From: Dyadobacter frigoris
GTDB lineage: Bacteria > Bacteroidota > Bacteroidia > Cytophagales > Spirosomataceae
Length of the DNA stretch: 64,000 nt
Assembly (NCBI RefSeq): GCF_005280585.1
Contig: NZ_SZVO01000002.1
Coordinates: 195,005 to 259,004, forward strand
Direction: 5' to 3'
The position numbers and the translations under genes were made by a program. Under the pieces are notes generated by a model, which worked only from the letters and a program-made list of their open reading frames with translations, ran no database searches and was not told where the DNA came from. This document shows positions 8,650-17,361 of the stretch, in pieces (position 1 is the stretch's first letter; each line of letters opens with the position of its first letter).

Positions 8650-11600
8650 ATGAGGAAGACTCTATTATCGTTATTGGGATGCTTGTTGCTCTTGGGCATG
8701 CAAGCGTACGCCCAAGATCGCTCTCTGACTGGAAAGGTCGTTGCTGAAGACGGCTCAACCCTGCCTGGTGTAAATATTTCTGTTAAGGGTACCAACAGGG
8801 GATCAACCACAGACGCTAAAGGAGAATATTCGATTGCAGTTTCACAAGGTTCCACACTTGTTTTCAGTTTTATTGGATTTCAATCTTTGGAAGCAAATGT
8901 TGGTTCACAATCCGTATTAAACATTACCCTTAAGAATGATGTGAGCCAACTTCAGGAAGTTGTAGTAACAGCACAGGGTATTGAAAGAAAACGTAACGAG
9001 CTTGTTTATGCAGCTCAGGGTGTTACAGCGGAGCAAATCACGCAGTCACGTAACCCTAACGTTATGAATGCTCTTGCTGGTAAGGTTGCTGGTATGGATA
9101 TTAAATCTTCAAATGCAATGGGAGGTTCTACCAACGTTGTAATTCGTGGTTTTAAATCGATGACAGGTAACAACCAGGCTCTTTGGGTAATCGACGGAGT
9201 TCCTGTTTCAAATGCAAACAATAACTCTACTGCTCAACAGAACGGTCAGGCAGGTGCTGACTACGGTAACGCCGCACAAGATATCAACCCTGACAACATC
9301 GCTTCTATTAACGTATTAAAAGGTGCTGCTGCTTCTGCACTTTACGGATCACGTGCTGCGAATGGTGTGATCATGATCACTACCAAAAAAGGAAAGAAAA
9401 ACAGTTTTGATGTAACCGTTAACAGTGGTGTTACATGGGGTAAAATCGACAAAACTACTTTTGCTAAATATCAAAATGAATATGGTGGAGGTTACGGTGG
9501 AGACAAACTTTCTACTGGCGCTGTTAACCCTGCAAGATTTTACACAGGTAATTTAGGTGCAGGAACGGGCCCAATCGCACGTTTTGATGATGATGCTTCC
9601 TTTGGAGCTAAATTTGATCCAAGCCTTATGGTTTACCAGTGGGATGCACACGATCCATTTTCTCCAAATTATCAGAAAATGAGACCATGGGTTGCGGCTT
9701 CTAACGGTCCTGCTAAGTTTTTCGAAACAGCTGTTACTTCAAACCAAAGCATTAACATCAGCGGTGGTGGAGAAAAAAGCACTTTCAAAGTTGGCTTTAC
9801 AAGAAATGACGAAAAAGGTGTATTACCAAACAGTACTTTAAAGAAAAACCTTTTCAACTTTGGTGGATCTTATGATTTGACTTCAAAATTAGTTGCCAGT
9901 GCAGCAGTTAACTTTAGCCAGATTACAGGTATGGGTCGTTACGGAACTGGTTACAGTGGTAAAAACCCTAACCAGGCTTTCCGACAGTGGACTCAAACAA
10001 ATGTTGACCTTCTTGAACAGAAAGAAGCATATTTCCGCAACTCACAAAACGTAACCTGGAACTGGAACAATCCTACAAAACCAACAGGTCCTATTTACGC
10101 TGATAATGCTTATTTCAACCGTTATCAAAACTATAATAATGATAATCGTACGCACATCCAAGGTAATGTTGCAATGACATACAAAATTGCTGACTGGGTT
10201 GATGTAATGGGCCGTTATTCATACGATGGTACGCAGGATTTGCAGGAAGAACGTACAGCTATTGGTAGCTCAGGAACTTCTGCTTATTCAAGATATGACC
10301 GTTCTTTCTACGAAACAAACCTTGACTTTTTGGCTAATTTCCGTAAATCAATTACGAAAGACCTTAGCTTCACAGGAGCCTTGGGTTCAAACATGAGAAG
10401 ATCAAAAATGTCTTCTATCCGTGCTGCTACCAATGGTGGTCTTGTAGTTCCAAAACTTTATTCTTTGTCAAACTCTATTAGTGCTATTCAGGCACCAGAA
10501 GAAATTGTTCAGAAAATCGGTGTGGATGGTATTTTTGCCAATGCTGCATTTGACTACAAAAGCTTGATCAACCTTGAACTTGCTGCAAGACAAGATAAAT
10601 CGACTACGCTTCCAAAATCGAACAATACGTATTTCTATCCATCGGTTGGTGCTAACTTTAACTTCTCAAACCTAAGCTTCCTTAAAACAAGCACTTGGTT
10701 GTCAGCTGGTAAGATCCGTGCTAACTATGCGGAAGTTGGTAATGATGCTCCTCCTTTGAGTATTTACGACGTATATGACAAGCCGACTGGTATTGGTTCT
10801 GTACCTTATTTCTCTCTTCCAAACACAAAAAACAACGCTGCGCTTAAATCTGAAAGATCTAAAAGTTATGAAGTTGGTTTAGAAGCTTCTTTCCTTCAGG
10901 ATCGTATCGGTTTCGATTTGACACTTTACAAAACAAACACGCTTGATCAAATCATCCCGGTAACAATTTCATCTGCAACAGGTTACACTGCAAGATATGT
11001 TAACTCAGGAGAGATACAGAACAAAGGTGTTGAAATCTCTGCTTTCATAACACCGATCCAGACTTCGAATTTCTCATGGAAAATGAACGTTAACTTTACA
11101 AGAAACCGTAACGAAGTTTTAAGTCTTTATGGAGATGTAACAAACGTACAGATTAACTCTTTCCAAGGTGGTGTTACAATTAATGCTGCTCTTAAAGTGG
11201 ATGAAAATAATAAGCCAACAGGCGGAGGATATCCTTACGGTGTAATCAGAGGTACAGATTTTAGCTATACTGCTGACGGACAAAAAATTGTAGGCACGAA
11301 CGGTGTTTACAAACCAACTTCGGCTTCCAACAAGATTATTGGTAATCCAAATCCGGATTGGCTAGGTGGTGTTTCTAACACATTGAGATACAAATCTCTT
11401 GCGCTTAGCTTCCTTGTTGACGTGCGTAAAGGTGGCGACATCTGGTCACTCGATCAGTGGTACGGAGAAGGAACTGGTCTTTATCCTGTAACGGCCGGTT
11501 TGAACGAACTTGGAAATCCTAAAAGAGATCCTGTTTCACAAGGTGGTGGTGTATTGTTCCCAGGTGTACAAGCTGATGGAACTCCAAACACAGTAAGAGC

Positions 11601-11931
11601 TCAAAACATCGATGGTAACGGTGCAACTGCTTATGGTTACGCTGCTAACGGTCCTCGTGCCGCTTATATCTATGATGGTAGTTATGTAAAATTGAGAGAA
11701 GCTTCTATTAACTATTCACTTCCTAGTGGTATCGTTTCCAAACTGCGTGCGTTCAAAGAAATCAACGTTGCCCTTATCGGCCGTAACCTTTGGATCATTC
11801 ACAAAAACATGAAATATTCAGATCCTGAAGATGGGCTGAGCTCAGGTACAAATAATGGAGCAGGTGGATACCAAAGTGGTGCTTATTCAGCTGTTAGAAG
11901 TTATGGTTTCAATGTTAAATTCCGTTTCTAA
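8650..11931 (+). CDS. SusC/RagA family TonB-linked outer membrane protein
   Basis: A 1093-residue SusC-type transporter, paralogous to the 3519-6620 gene: the first 110 residues are nearly collinear (MRK-LLSLLG signal, VAEDGSTLPGVNISVKGT sandwich domain, LQEVVVTAQG). The signal peptide ends near Ala21 (QAYA). The plug carries VLKGAAASALYGSRAANGV, and the C-terminus is a barrel ending FNVKFRF. The gene is unusually rich in GGT, GCT, CGT and AAC codons compared with the first SusC, a pattern shared with groEL here and usually associated with strong expression. The SusD partner starts 10 bases downstream. Substrate unknown; no degradative enzyme is linked. Confidence 0.95.
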   Translation: MRKTLLSLLGCLLLLGMQAYAQDRSLTGKVVAEDGSTLPGVNISVKGTNRGSTTDAKGEYSIAVSQGSTLVFSFIGFQSLEANVGSQSVLNITLKNDVSQLQEVVVTAQGIERKRNELVYAAQGVTAEQITQSRNPNVMNALAGKVAGMDIKSSNAMGGSTNVVIRGFKSMTGNNQALWVIDGVPVSNANNNSTAQQNGQAGADYGNAAQDINPDNIASINVLKGAAASALYGSRAANGVIMITTKKGKKNSFDVTVNSGVTWGKIDKTTFAKYQNEYGGGYGGDKLSTGAVNPARFYTGNLGAGTGPIARFDDDASFGAKFDPSLMVYQWDAHDPFSPNYQKMRPWVAASNGPAKFFETAVTSNQSINISGGGEKSTFKVGFTRNDEKGVLPNSTLKKNLFNFGGSYDLTSKLVASAAVNFSQITGMGRYGTGYSGKNPNQAFRQWTQTNVDLLEQKEAYFRNSQNVTWNWNNPTKPTGPIYADNAYFNRYQNYNNDNRTHIQGNVAMTYKIADWVDVMGRYSYDGTQDLQEERTAIGSSGTSAYSRYDRSFYETNLDFLANFRKSITKDLSFTGALGSNMRRSKMSSIRAATNGGLVVPKLYSLSNSISAIQAPEEIVQKIGVDGIFANAAFDYKSLINLELAARQDKSTTLPKSNNTYFYPSVGANFNFSNLSFLKTSTWLSAGKIRANYAEVGNDAPPLSIYDVYDKPTGIGSVPYFSLPNTKNNAALKSERSKSYEVGLEASFLQDRIGFDLTLYKTNTLDQIIPVTISSATGYTARYVNSGEIQNKGVEISAFITPIQTSNFSWKMNVNFTRNRNEVLSLYGDVTNVQINSFQGGVTINAALKVDENNKPTGGGYPYGVIRGTDFSYTADGQKIVGTNGVYKPTSASNKIIGNPNPDWLGGVSNTLRYKSLALSFLVDVRKGGDIWSLDQWYGEGTGLYPVTAGLNELGNPKRDPVSQGGGVLFPGVQADGTPNTVRAQNIDGNGATAYGYAANGPRAAYIYDGSYVKLREASINYSLPSGIVSKLRAFKEINVALIGRNLWIIHKNMKYSDPEDGLSSGTNNGAGGYQSGAYSAVRSYGFNVKFRF

Positions 11932-11940
11932 GAAATAAAT

Positions 11941-13398
11941 ATGAAAAAATTATCAATTCTTGTTGCGTCCATCTTTATGTTAACTGCTTGTGTTGACAGT
12001 CTGGACGACTACAATGTGGATACAAAGAAAGCTACGGCTGTTCCTGAGGTAACTTTGTTTTCCAATGCATTAAAAGGGCTGATCGACGATGTTACGACAC
12101 CTAGTGTGAACACAAACAATTTCAGGTTATATGTTCAGCAATGGTCAACGACTCAGTATCTGGACGAACCTCGTTATAATTTAACTGCACGTACAATTCC
12201 CCAGTCTTTCTGGCAGGCAATTTACCGTGACGTAATTGCGGATATTAAAGAATCAAGACGTATTTTGAACTTAAATACCCTTGTTTCAGCTGAATCAAAA
12301 GCAAACCAGTTGGCACAATTGGAAATTACTGAGGTTTATGCATGGTCAATCCTTGTTAATACTTTTGGTAATATTCCTTACACTCAGGCAATGGATCCAA
12401 CCAATCCGCTACCTGTATATGACGATGCAAAAACTGTTTATTATAGTCTATTAGACAGACTAGATGCTTCTCTTGTAACGATCAATTCAACTGGAACTGG
12501 TTTCGGTGCTGGTGACCTGATCTACAAAGGAGATATGACTAAATGGAAAAAGTTTGGTAACTCCCTTAAATTGAAATTAGCTCTTGTTATCGCTGATAGT
12601 GACGCAACAAAAGCAAAAGCACTTGCTGCTGCTGCTGCGCCAAACGTTTTTACTTCCAATGCTGACAAAGCTGCTTTTGCTTATGTAAGTACGCCTCCGA
12701 ATTATAATCCGGTAGCTCAAAACCTGAACATCTTGTTCTCAAGCCGTCAGGATTATGTAATTTCTTCTGTTTTCGCTGATAAGCTTAATACGTTGAAAGA
12801 TCCAAGAAGACCTGTTTACTTTACTCCAACAGCTCCTGACACTTACGTAGGTGGTGCTTACGGATTTCTTAACAGTTATTCTGATTTCTCTCACCCAGGG
12901 ACTAAAATCATTGATCCAACTTTGGAAGGTTTGTTCATGGACTACAGTGAAGTTGAATTTGATTTAGCGGAAGCTGTTGAAAGAGGATTTATCACTGGAA
13001 GTGCGGAAGCTCACTACAATGCAGCGATTACTGCATCTATCACATATTGGGCTAGTCAAGGCAGCTTGACAACAGGTCCTGCTGATGCCGCTGCATATCT
13101 TGCTCAGCCAGCAGTTGCTTATACAACAGCAACAGGTGACTGGAAACAAAAAATCGGTACTCAGAAATGGATTGCTCTTTATAACAGAGGATACGAAGCA
13201 TGGGTTGAATGGAGAAGATTGGATTTCCCAAAATTGTCTCCTCCAACAGGTGGAAATGCTCCTGCTGGTTTAGCTATTCCTCTTAGAATTATCTATCCGA
13301 TCAACGAACAAACGCTTAACCCAGGAAGCTGGTCGGCCGCCGGAACGGCGATCGGCGGTGACCTTCCTTCTACCAAATTGTGGTGGGATAAATTATAA
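11941..13398 (+). CDS. SusD/RagB-like nutrient-binding lipoprotein (SusD-like_2 type)
   Basis: A 485-residue SusD-like lipoprotein. Signal and lipobox are MKKLSILVASIFMLTAC with Cys17, followed by VDSLDDYNVDTKKA, the N-terminal pattern of the SusD-like_2 subgroup. Conserved family segments include FGNIPYTQAM near residue 142, where the paralogue has WGDVPYTEAI, and the ending LWWDKL. It should sit on the cell surface as the lid of the SusC channel encoded 10 bases upstream. The same high-expression codon style as its SusC partner is seen. A terminator follows after about 25 bases, closing the unit. Confidence 0.93.
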   Translation: MKKLSILVASIFMLTACVDSLDDYNVDTKKATAVPEVTLFSNALKGLIDDVTTPSVNTNNFRLYVQQWSTTQYLDEPRYNLTARTIPQSFWQAIYRDVIADIKESRRILNLNTLVSAESKANQLAQLEITEVYAWSILVNTFGNIPYTQAMDPTNPLPVYDDAKTVYYSLLDRLDASLVTINSTGTGFGAGDLIYKGDMTKWKKFGNSLKLKLALVIADSDATKAKALAAAAAPNVFTSNADKAAFAYVSTPPNYNPVAQNLNILFSSRQDYVISSVFADKLNTLKDPRRPVYFTPTAPDTYVGGAYGFLNSYSDFSHPGTKIIDPTLEGLFMDYSEVEFDLAEAVERGFITGSAEAHYNAAITASITYWASQGSLTTGPADAAAYLAQPAVAYTTATGDWKQKIGTQKWIALYNRGYEAWVEWRRLDFPKLSPPTGGNAPAGLAIPLRIIYPINEQTLNPGSWSAAGTAIGGDLPSTKLWWDKL

Positions 13399-13424
13399 TC
13401 GAAAGCATATCTTACAATAATTGA

Positions 13425-13457
13425 AACGGGCAAAATTAAATTTTGCCCGTTTTTTTA
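13425..13457 (+). terminator. Intrinsic terminator of the second SusCD unit
   Basis: An 11-bp perfect stem, AACGGGCAAAA at 13425-13435 with TTTTGCCCGTT at 13441-13451, a TTAAA loop and a following T-run. It starts about 27 bases after the SusD stop. Confidence 0.9.
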
Positions 13458-13465
13458 TATATTTG
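13458..13465 (+). promoter_or_regulatory. Possible -7 element for the aminotransferase gene
   Basis: TATATTTG matches TAnnTTTG and lies 26 bases before the ATG at 13492, directly behind the preceding terminator. I found no well-spaced TTG for the -33 position, so this is tentative. Confidence 0.3.
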
Positions 13466-13491
13466 AACCCTATACTTTCTAATAAAATCGC

Positions 13492-14739
13492 ATGGAATTC
13501 TTAAAAAGTCAGCGCCTTAACAATCTCAAATATGAAATTCGTGGGGCTACTTATGAAAAAGCACTGGAGCTGGAAAGCCTTGGCTTCAAAATTCATAATC
13601 TGAACATTGGGAATCCCGCGCCATTCGGTTTCGATTCTCCTGATGAAATTGTGCACGATATCATTATGAATATCCGTAATGCGCAAGGGTATTCTGATTC
13701 ACGCGGGTTATTTTCAGCACGCAAAGCGGTCATGCATTATACCCAGACCATCGGAATTCAGGATGTTGAAATCAATGATATTTTTATTGGAAACGGGGTT
13801 AGTGAACTGATTCTGCTTTCGATGCAGGCGCTGCTGAATCCCGGTGACGAAATTCTCGTTCCTTCTCCTGATTATCCGTTATGGACAGCTGCAATCGCTT
13901 TGAGCGGCGGCAAACCTGTGCATTATGTATGTGATGAAGAAGCCGACTGGAATCCGGATCTGGAAGATATGGAAAGTAAAATCACTTCCCGTACCAAAGG
14001 AATTGTACTCATCAATCCAAACAATCCTACCGGCGCAGTGTATGAAAAAGATGTGCTGATGCGCATCGCTAAAATGGCAGAAGAACATAAGCTCATTATT
14101 TTTTCTGATGAGATTTATGACAAAATATTATATGACGGAGCCGTTCATTATCCAATGGGAACCATGGTCAATGACACGCTTTGTGTTTCCTACGGCGGAC
14201 TTTCCAAAAATTACCGGTCGGCAGGTTTCCGTGGCGGCTGGATGATTTTGAGCGGGGCCAAGCAAAAAGCGAAATCCTATGTTGAAGGATTATTGCTTTT
14301 GGCAAGCATGCGTCTTTGCGCCAATGTTCCTACGCAGTATGCGATCCAAACTGCACTCGGCGGCTATCAAAGTATAAAGGAACTTGTAGTCCCAACCGGA
14401 AGATTACACAAACAGATGAATCTGATTTATGACAGACTGGTGGCTATTCCAGGAATTACCTGCGTAAAACCAAAAGGTTCTTTATATGTTTTTCCAAAAA
14501 TCGATCTTAAAAAATTCGGTCTGGAAAATGATGAAAAATTCGTGTACGATCTCCTAAGTGAACAAAAAGTTCTGGTAGTAGCCGGTACAGGTTTCAATTA
14601 TATTACTGATGACCATTTCAGGATCGTTTTCCTCCCAACGCTGGATGAATTAAACCAGGCAATGGATAAACTGGAATATTTCCTTGAAACAAGACGTGTA
14701 TTATCAACACGGACAGTGGAAGAAGTAATAGGAAATTAG
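13492..14739 (+). CDS. alaA: PLP-dependent alanine aminotransferase, AlaA-like
   Basis: A 415-residue fold-type I aminotransferase. Sequence blocks match Escherichia coli AlaA as I remember it: IGNPAPFGFDSPDEI (39-53), FIGNGVSELI (98-107), NPNNPTGAVY (175-184), LIIFSDEIYDKILYD (201-215) and LLASMRLCANVPTQ. The PLP-binding Lys is Lys239 in GGLSKNYR; Asp206 and Tyr209 are the expected cofactor contacts. AlaA makes alanine from pyruvate with glutamate as amino donor in the cytoplasm. The C-terminus (about 12 residues, after LEYFLETRR) is slightly longer than in E. coli. The gene appears to be its own unit, bounded by terminator-like hairpins on both sides. Confidence 0.9.
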   Translation: MEFLKSQRLNNLKYEIRGATYEKALELESLGFKIHNLNIGNPAPFGFDSPDEIVHDIIMNIRNAQGYSDSRGLFSARKAVMHYTQTIGIQDVEINDIFIGNGVSELILLSMQALLNPGDEILVPSPDYPLWTAAIALSGGKPVHYVCDEEADWNPDLEDMESKITSRTKGIVLINPNNPTGAVYEKDVLMRIAKMAEEHKLIIFSDEIYDKILYDGAVHYPMGTMVNDTLCVSYGGLSKNYRSAGFRGGWMILSGAKQKAKSYVEGLLLLASMRLCANVPTQYAIQTALGGYQSIKELVVPTGRLHKQMNLIYDRLVAIPGITCVKPKGSLYVFPKIDLKKFGLENDEKFVYDLLSEQKVLVVAGTGFNYITDDHFRIVFLPTLDELNQAMDKLEYFLETRRVLSTRTVEEVIGN

Positions 14740-14840
14740 GCTTTCGGCACTCGGCTATCGACCGTCAGATTCGGGCGAAAATTATTAAGTCGCTTAAAAC
14801 TGAATGCCGATAGCCAACTGCCGAAAGCTTTTGTATTTTT
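14738..14840 (+). repeat. Long imperfect hairpin of GCCGA-rich repeat, probable terminator
   Basis: The arms 14738-14762 and 14806-14830 pair over 25 positions with about four mismatches, around a 43-base loop. The right arm contains GCCGATAGCC and CTGCCGAAAGC and runs into a T-rich tail. It starts inside the aminotransferase stop codon and probably ends that transcript. The GCCGA-rich wording recurs at 25358-25384, which suggests a dispersed intergenic element rather than a gene-specific terminator. Confidence 0.55.
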
Positions 14841-14886
14841 CCGCTTAGCTTTTTCATAACCTACTACCTAACCCACTCTTCATTCC

Positions 14887-15681
14887 ATGATCCAGCAATC
14901 AGTAGCAGAGCAAAAAAGACAACGCCTTTTTCTCCTGCTTTGTGGAATTTTCCTGACCAATGCGCTTATCGCCGAAATTATCGGCACAAAAATATTTTCT
15001 GTTGAAACACTTTTAGGTATAAATCCCGCCCAGATACCAATCGGCGGTACCAAACTGGATTTCAATATGACAGCCGGCGTAGTAAACTGGCCGGTCGTTT
15101 TTATTACTTCTGATATTATCAATGAATATTTTGGAACAAAAGGTGTTAAAAGAATTTCTTATCTGACGGCGATCTTTATTGTTTACACTTTCGTGACCAT
15201 CTTTTTTGCTACCAAATTACCTCCTGCACAGTTCTGGCTGGATGTAAACAGCACGGATAGTCATGGAAATCATTTCAATATAAACGACGCCTTTAACAAG
15301 ATTTTCAATCAGGGATTAGGGATTATGATCGGTTCGATCGTGGCATTTCTTTTGGGTCAAATTCTGGATATTTTTATTTTTTCCTGGTTAAGAAAAAGAA
15401 CGGGCAGCAAACATATCTGGCTACGCGCAACGGGTTCAACCATGTTTTCCCAGCTTGTAGACAGCTTTGTCGTTTTGACAATTGCCTTTTACGTTTTTGG
15501 GAATTGGGATATGAAACAGATTTTGTCTGTGGGAAGTATCAATTATCTATACAAAGGTTCCGTAGCAATTTTACTGACGCCGATTCTTTACATCGCACAT
15601 TATTTAATTGACGGCTATTTGGGTAAGGAGTATGCGGAGGAGCTGGCGCATCATGCTGCGCATGATGGGGAAGTTTTGTGA
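14887..15681 (+). CDS. Queuosine precursor transporter (YhhQ/VUT family)
   Basis: A 264-residue integral membrane protein of the YhhQ family (formerly DUF165), which imports queuosine precursors such as preQ0 or preQ1 for tRNA modification. Family features: an early LTNALIAEIIGTKIF helix, an ITSDIINEYFG segment after residue 75, WLRKRTGSKHIWLRATGSTMFSQLVDSFVV near 170-195, and about six hydrophobic segments. The C-terminal tail is His/Glu-rich (EELAHHAAHDG). No queuosine biosynthesis gene is beside it; the tRNA-modifying enzymes nearby (SpoU methyltransferase, MiaB) act at other positions. It is a single gene with about 65 bases to the next one. Confidence 0.88.
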   Translation: MIQQSVAEQKRQRLFLLLCGIFLTNALIAEIIGTKIFSVETLLGINPAQIPIGGTKLDFNMTAGVVNWPVVFITSDIINEYFGTKGVKRISYLTAIFIVYTFVTIFFATKLPPAQFWLDVNSTDSHGNHFNINDAFNKIFNQGLGIMIGSIVAFLLGQILDIFIFSWLRKRTGSKHIWLRATGSTMFSQLVDSFVVLTIAFYVFGNWDMKQILSVGSINYLYKGSVAILLTPILYIAHYLIDGYLGKEYAEELAHHAAHDGEVL

Positions 15682-15746
15682 GGAGTTAGTTGTGTCTTAA
15701 AAGTGATTAAATCATATTCAGTTGCACAGTGAAATTGTAACAGATC

Positions 15747-16487
15747 ATGAAGATTATTACCTGGAACTGCAATATGGCTTTCAGGAAAAAGGCTCGTTTT
15801 ATTTTAGAGCATAATCCTGACATCCTGGTCATTCAAGAATGCGAACATCCGGATAAATTATTTTTCCCGGATGACGTTACTAAACCGACCGACGTTTTAT
15901 GGTTTGGACAAAATTTCAATAAGGGACTTGCAATCTTTTCATACAATGATTTTCACCTTACTGCATTAAAAGACCAGAATGAGAATTTCCGGCATGTAAT
16001 TCCAATTTCGGTAACGAGCCCTGAAATAGATTTTAATATGTTTGCAATCTGGGCAAATAATCCGCCGGATAAAGACGGAGCCTATATTGAGCAAGTTTGG
16101 AAAGCGATTGCTTACTATGACAGACTATTGATCAATACAAAGACAATATTGATAGGCGATTTTAACAGCAATAAAATTTGGGACAGAAGAGGCCGGTTAA
16201 CTAATCATGAAAACATCGTAAATCTTTTAGAACAAAAAGGGATTCTCAGCACTTACCACGTTCACCATAAACAGCTACAAGGATTAGAAGCACATCCGAC
16301 GCTTTACATGTATCGCCATGAGAATAAACCATATCACATCGACTATTGCTTTGCCTCCGAAGATATTATGTCAAAAATTGAAACTTTTGTAGTTGGCGAC
16401 TTTGATTTCTGGAAGACTTATAGTGATCATATGCCTTTGATTGTAACATTTTCATCACATTTATTTCCAAATACTTCTCTTTGTTAG
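15747..16487 (+). CDS. Endonuclease/exonuclease/phosphatase family protein
   Basis: A 246-residue member of the EEP metal-dependent hydrolase fold (DNase I, AP endonuclease and inositol phosphatase relatives). Seen in order: ITWNCNMAFRKKA at the N-terminus, the metal-binding Glu in ILVIQECE near residue 36, a catalytic LIGDFNSN near residue 140, and the C-terminal SDHMPLIV near residue 232. The family covers nucleases and phosphodiesterases, so the substrate is not predictable. There is no signal peptide, so it should be cytoplasmic. It converges with the RNA methyltransferase gene across a GC-rich hairpin. Confidence 0.85.
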   Translation: MKIITWNCNMAFRKKARFILEHNPDILVIQECEHPDKLFFPDDVTKPTDVLWFGQNFNKGLAIFSYNDFHLTALKDQNENFRHVIPISVTSPEIDFNMFAIWANNPPDKDGAYIEQVWKAIAYYDRLLINTKTILIGDFNSNKIWDRRGRLTNHENIVNLLEQKGILSTYHVHHKQLQGLEAHPTLYMYRHENKPYHIDYCFASEDIMSKIETFVVGDFDFWKTYSDHMPLIVTFSSHLFPNTSLC

Positions 16488-16521
16488 CGTTCTGACAGCG
16501 AAAAACCCTTAGGACCGGGCG

Positions 16522-16556
16522 ACCCGTCGGACGGCAGAAAAAGCCGTCCGACGGGT
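16522..16556. terminator. GC-rich hairpin between convergent genes
   Basis: A perfect 14-bp stem, ACCCGTCGGACGGC at 16522-16535 with its complement at 16543-16556, around a 7-base AGAAAAA loop. It lies between two convergent genes and can end transcription from both sides, though neither flank has a long T-run, so termination would be less typical than at the other sites here. Confidence 0.6.
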
Positions 16557-16605
16557 ATTAAAACTCCGAATTAGAAATAAATTTCTTACTTATATAGTAA
16601 AATCC

Positions 16606-17361
16606 TTACCCAACAATCCGCCTCATATTATCCAGCATCACCGCGGTTGCGATCCCAACATTCAATGATTCCGCCTCTCCTACTCTTGGAATTGTAATTC
16701 TATGCGTGATAAAAGATTCAACTTCCGGCCCTACGCCATTGGATTCATTTCCCATCACTACATAACCTCCATCAGCCGAAAATTTGTGCTCGTAAATGGA
16801 ATCACCATTTAAAAAAGCACCGAGGATATTTCTTCCTTTTGCATGTTTGGAAAGAAATTCAGGAAGATTTGTATAGTATGTTTGTACTCTTGTAAAAGAT
16901 CCTTTACTCGCCGCAATTACCTTGGGATTGTAAAAATCAGTCGTGTCCGGCGAGCAGATTATTTTTTTAACGCCATACCAGTCTGCAATGCGGATGATGG
17001 TTCCCAAATTCCCGGGATCACGAATATCATCTAAAATCAATGCATATTCCTGCATATCTGCGCTTAAAAAAACGTTATCTTTCGTCTTTGCCACAGCCAG
17101 ACAAGAATCGTTGGTTTGAAATAATCCCAGACCTTCAAGTTCTTTTGGTGTAACAGTTTCGACAAGAGTTTTATGGTCAGATAAAATACTTGAGTATTTT
17201 TGTTGAAAATCCGGAGTAGCTAATATGAATTCAACTTCAAACTCTGAAGCCAACAATTCAAGTACACTTTTAGCACCTTCAACGATAAAAGCCTCGTGAA
17301 GCTGACGGTACTTCTTGATTTTCAGAGCATTAATATATTTTACACAATTTTTAGACAACAT
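16606..17361 (-). CDS. TrmH/SpoU family RNA 2'-O-methyltransferase
   Basis: A 251-residue SPOUT methyltransferase. The three SpoU motifs are present: motif 1 LDDIRDPGNLGTIIRIAD at about 110-127 (Asn119), motif 2 VVMGNESNGV near 200, and motif 3 IPRVGEAESLNVGIATAVML near 224-243. These form the trefoil knot that binds S-adenosylmethionine. The N-terminal part (residues 1-95, YINALKIKKYRQLHEAFIVEGAKSV) is the substrate-binding domain of the RlmB/Mrm3 type, pointing to rRNA rather than tRNA. The exact nucleotide cannot be named. The start codon overlaps the TTG start proposed for the divergent tamL gene by one base. Confidence 0.9.
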   Translation of the reverse strand: MLSKNCVKYINALKIKKYRQLHEAFIVEGAKSVLELLASEFEVEFILATPDFQQKYSSILSDHKTLVETVTPKELEGLGLFQTNDSCLAVAKTKDNVFLSADMQEYALILDDIRDPGNLGTIIRIADWYGVKKIICSPDTTDFYNPKVIAASKGSFTRVQTYYTNLPEFLSKHAKGRNILGAFLNGDSIYEHKFSADGGYVVMGNESNGVGPEVESFITHRITIPRVGEAESLNVGIATAVMLDNMRRIVG

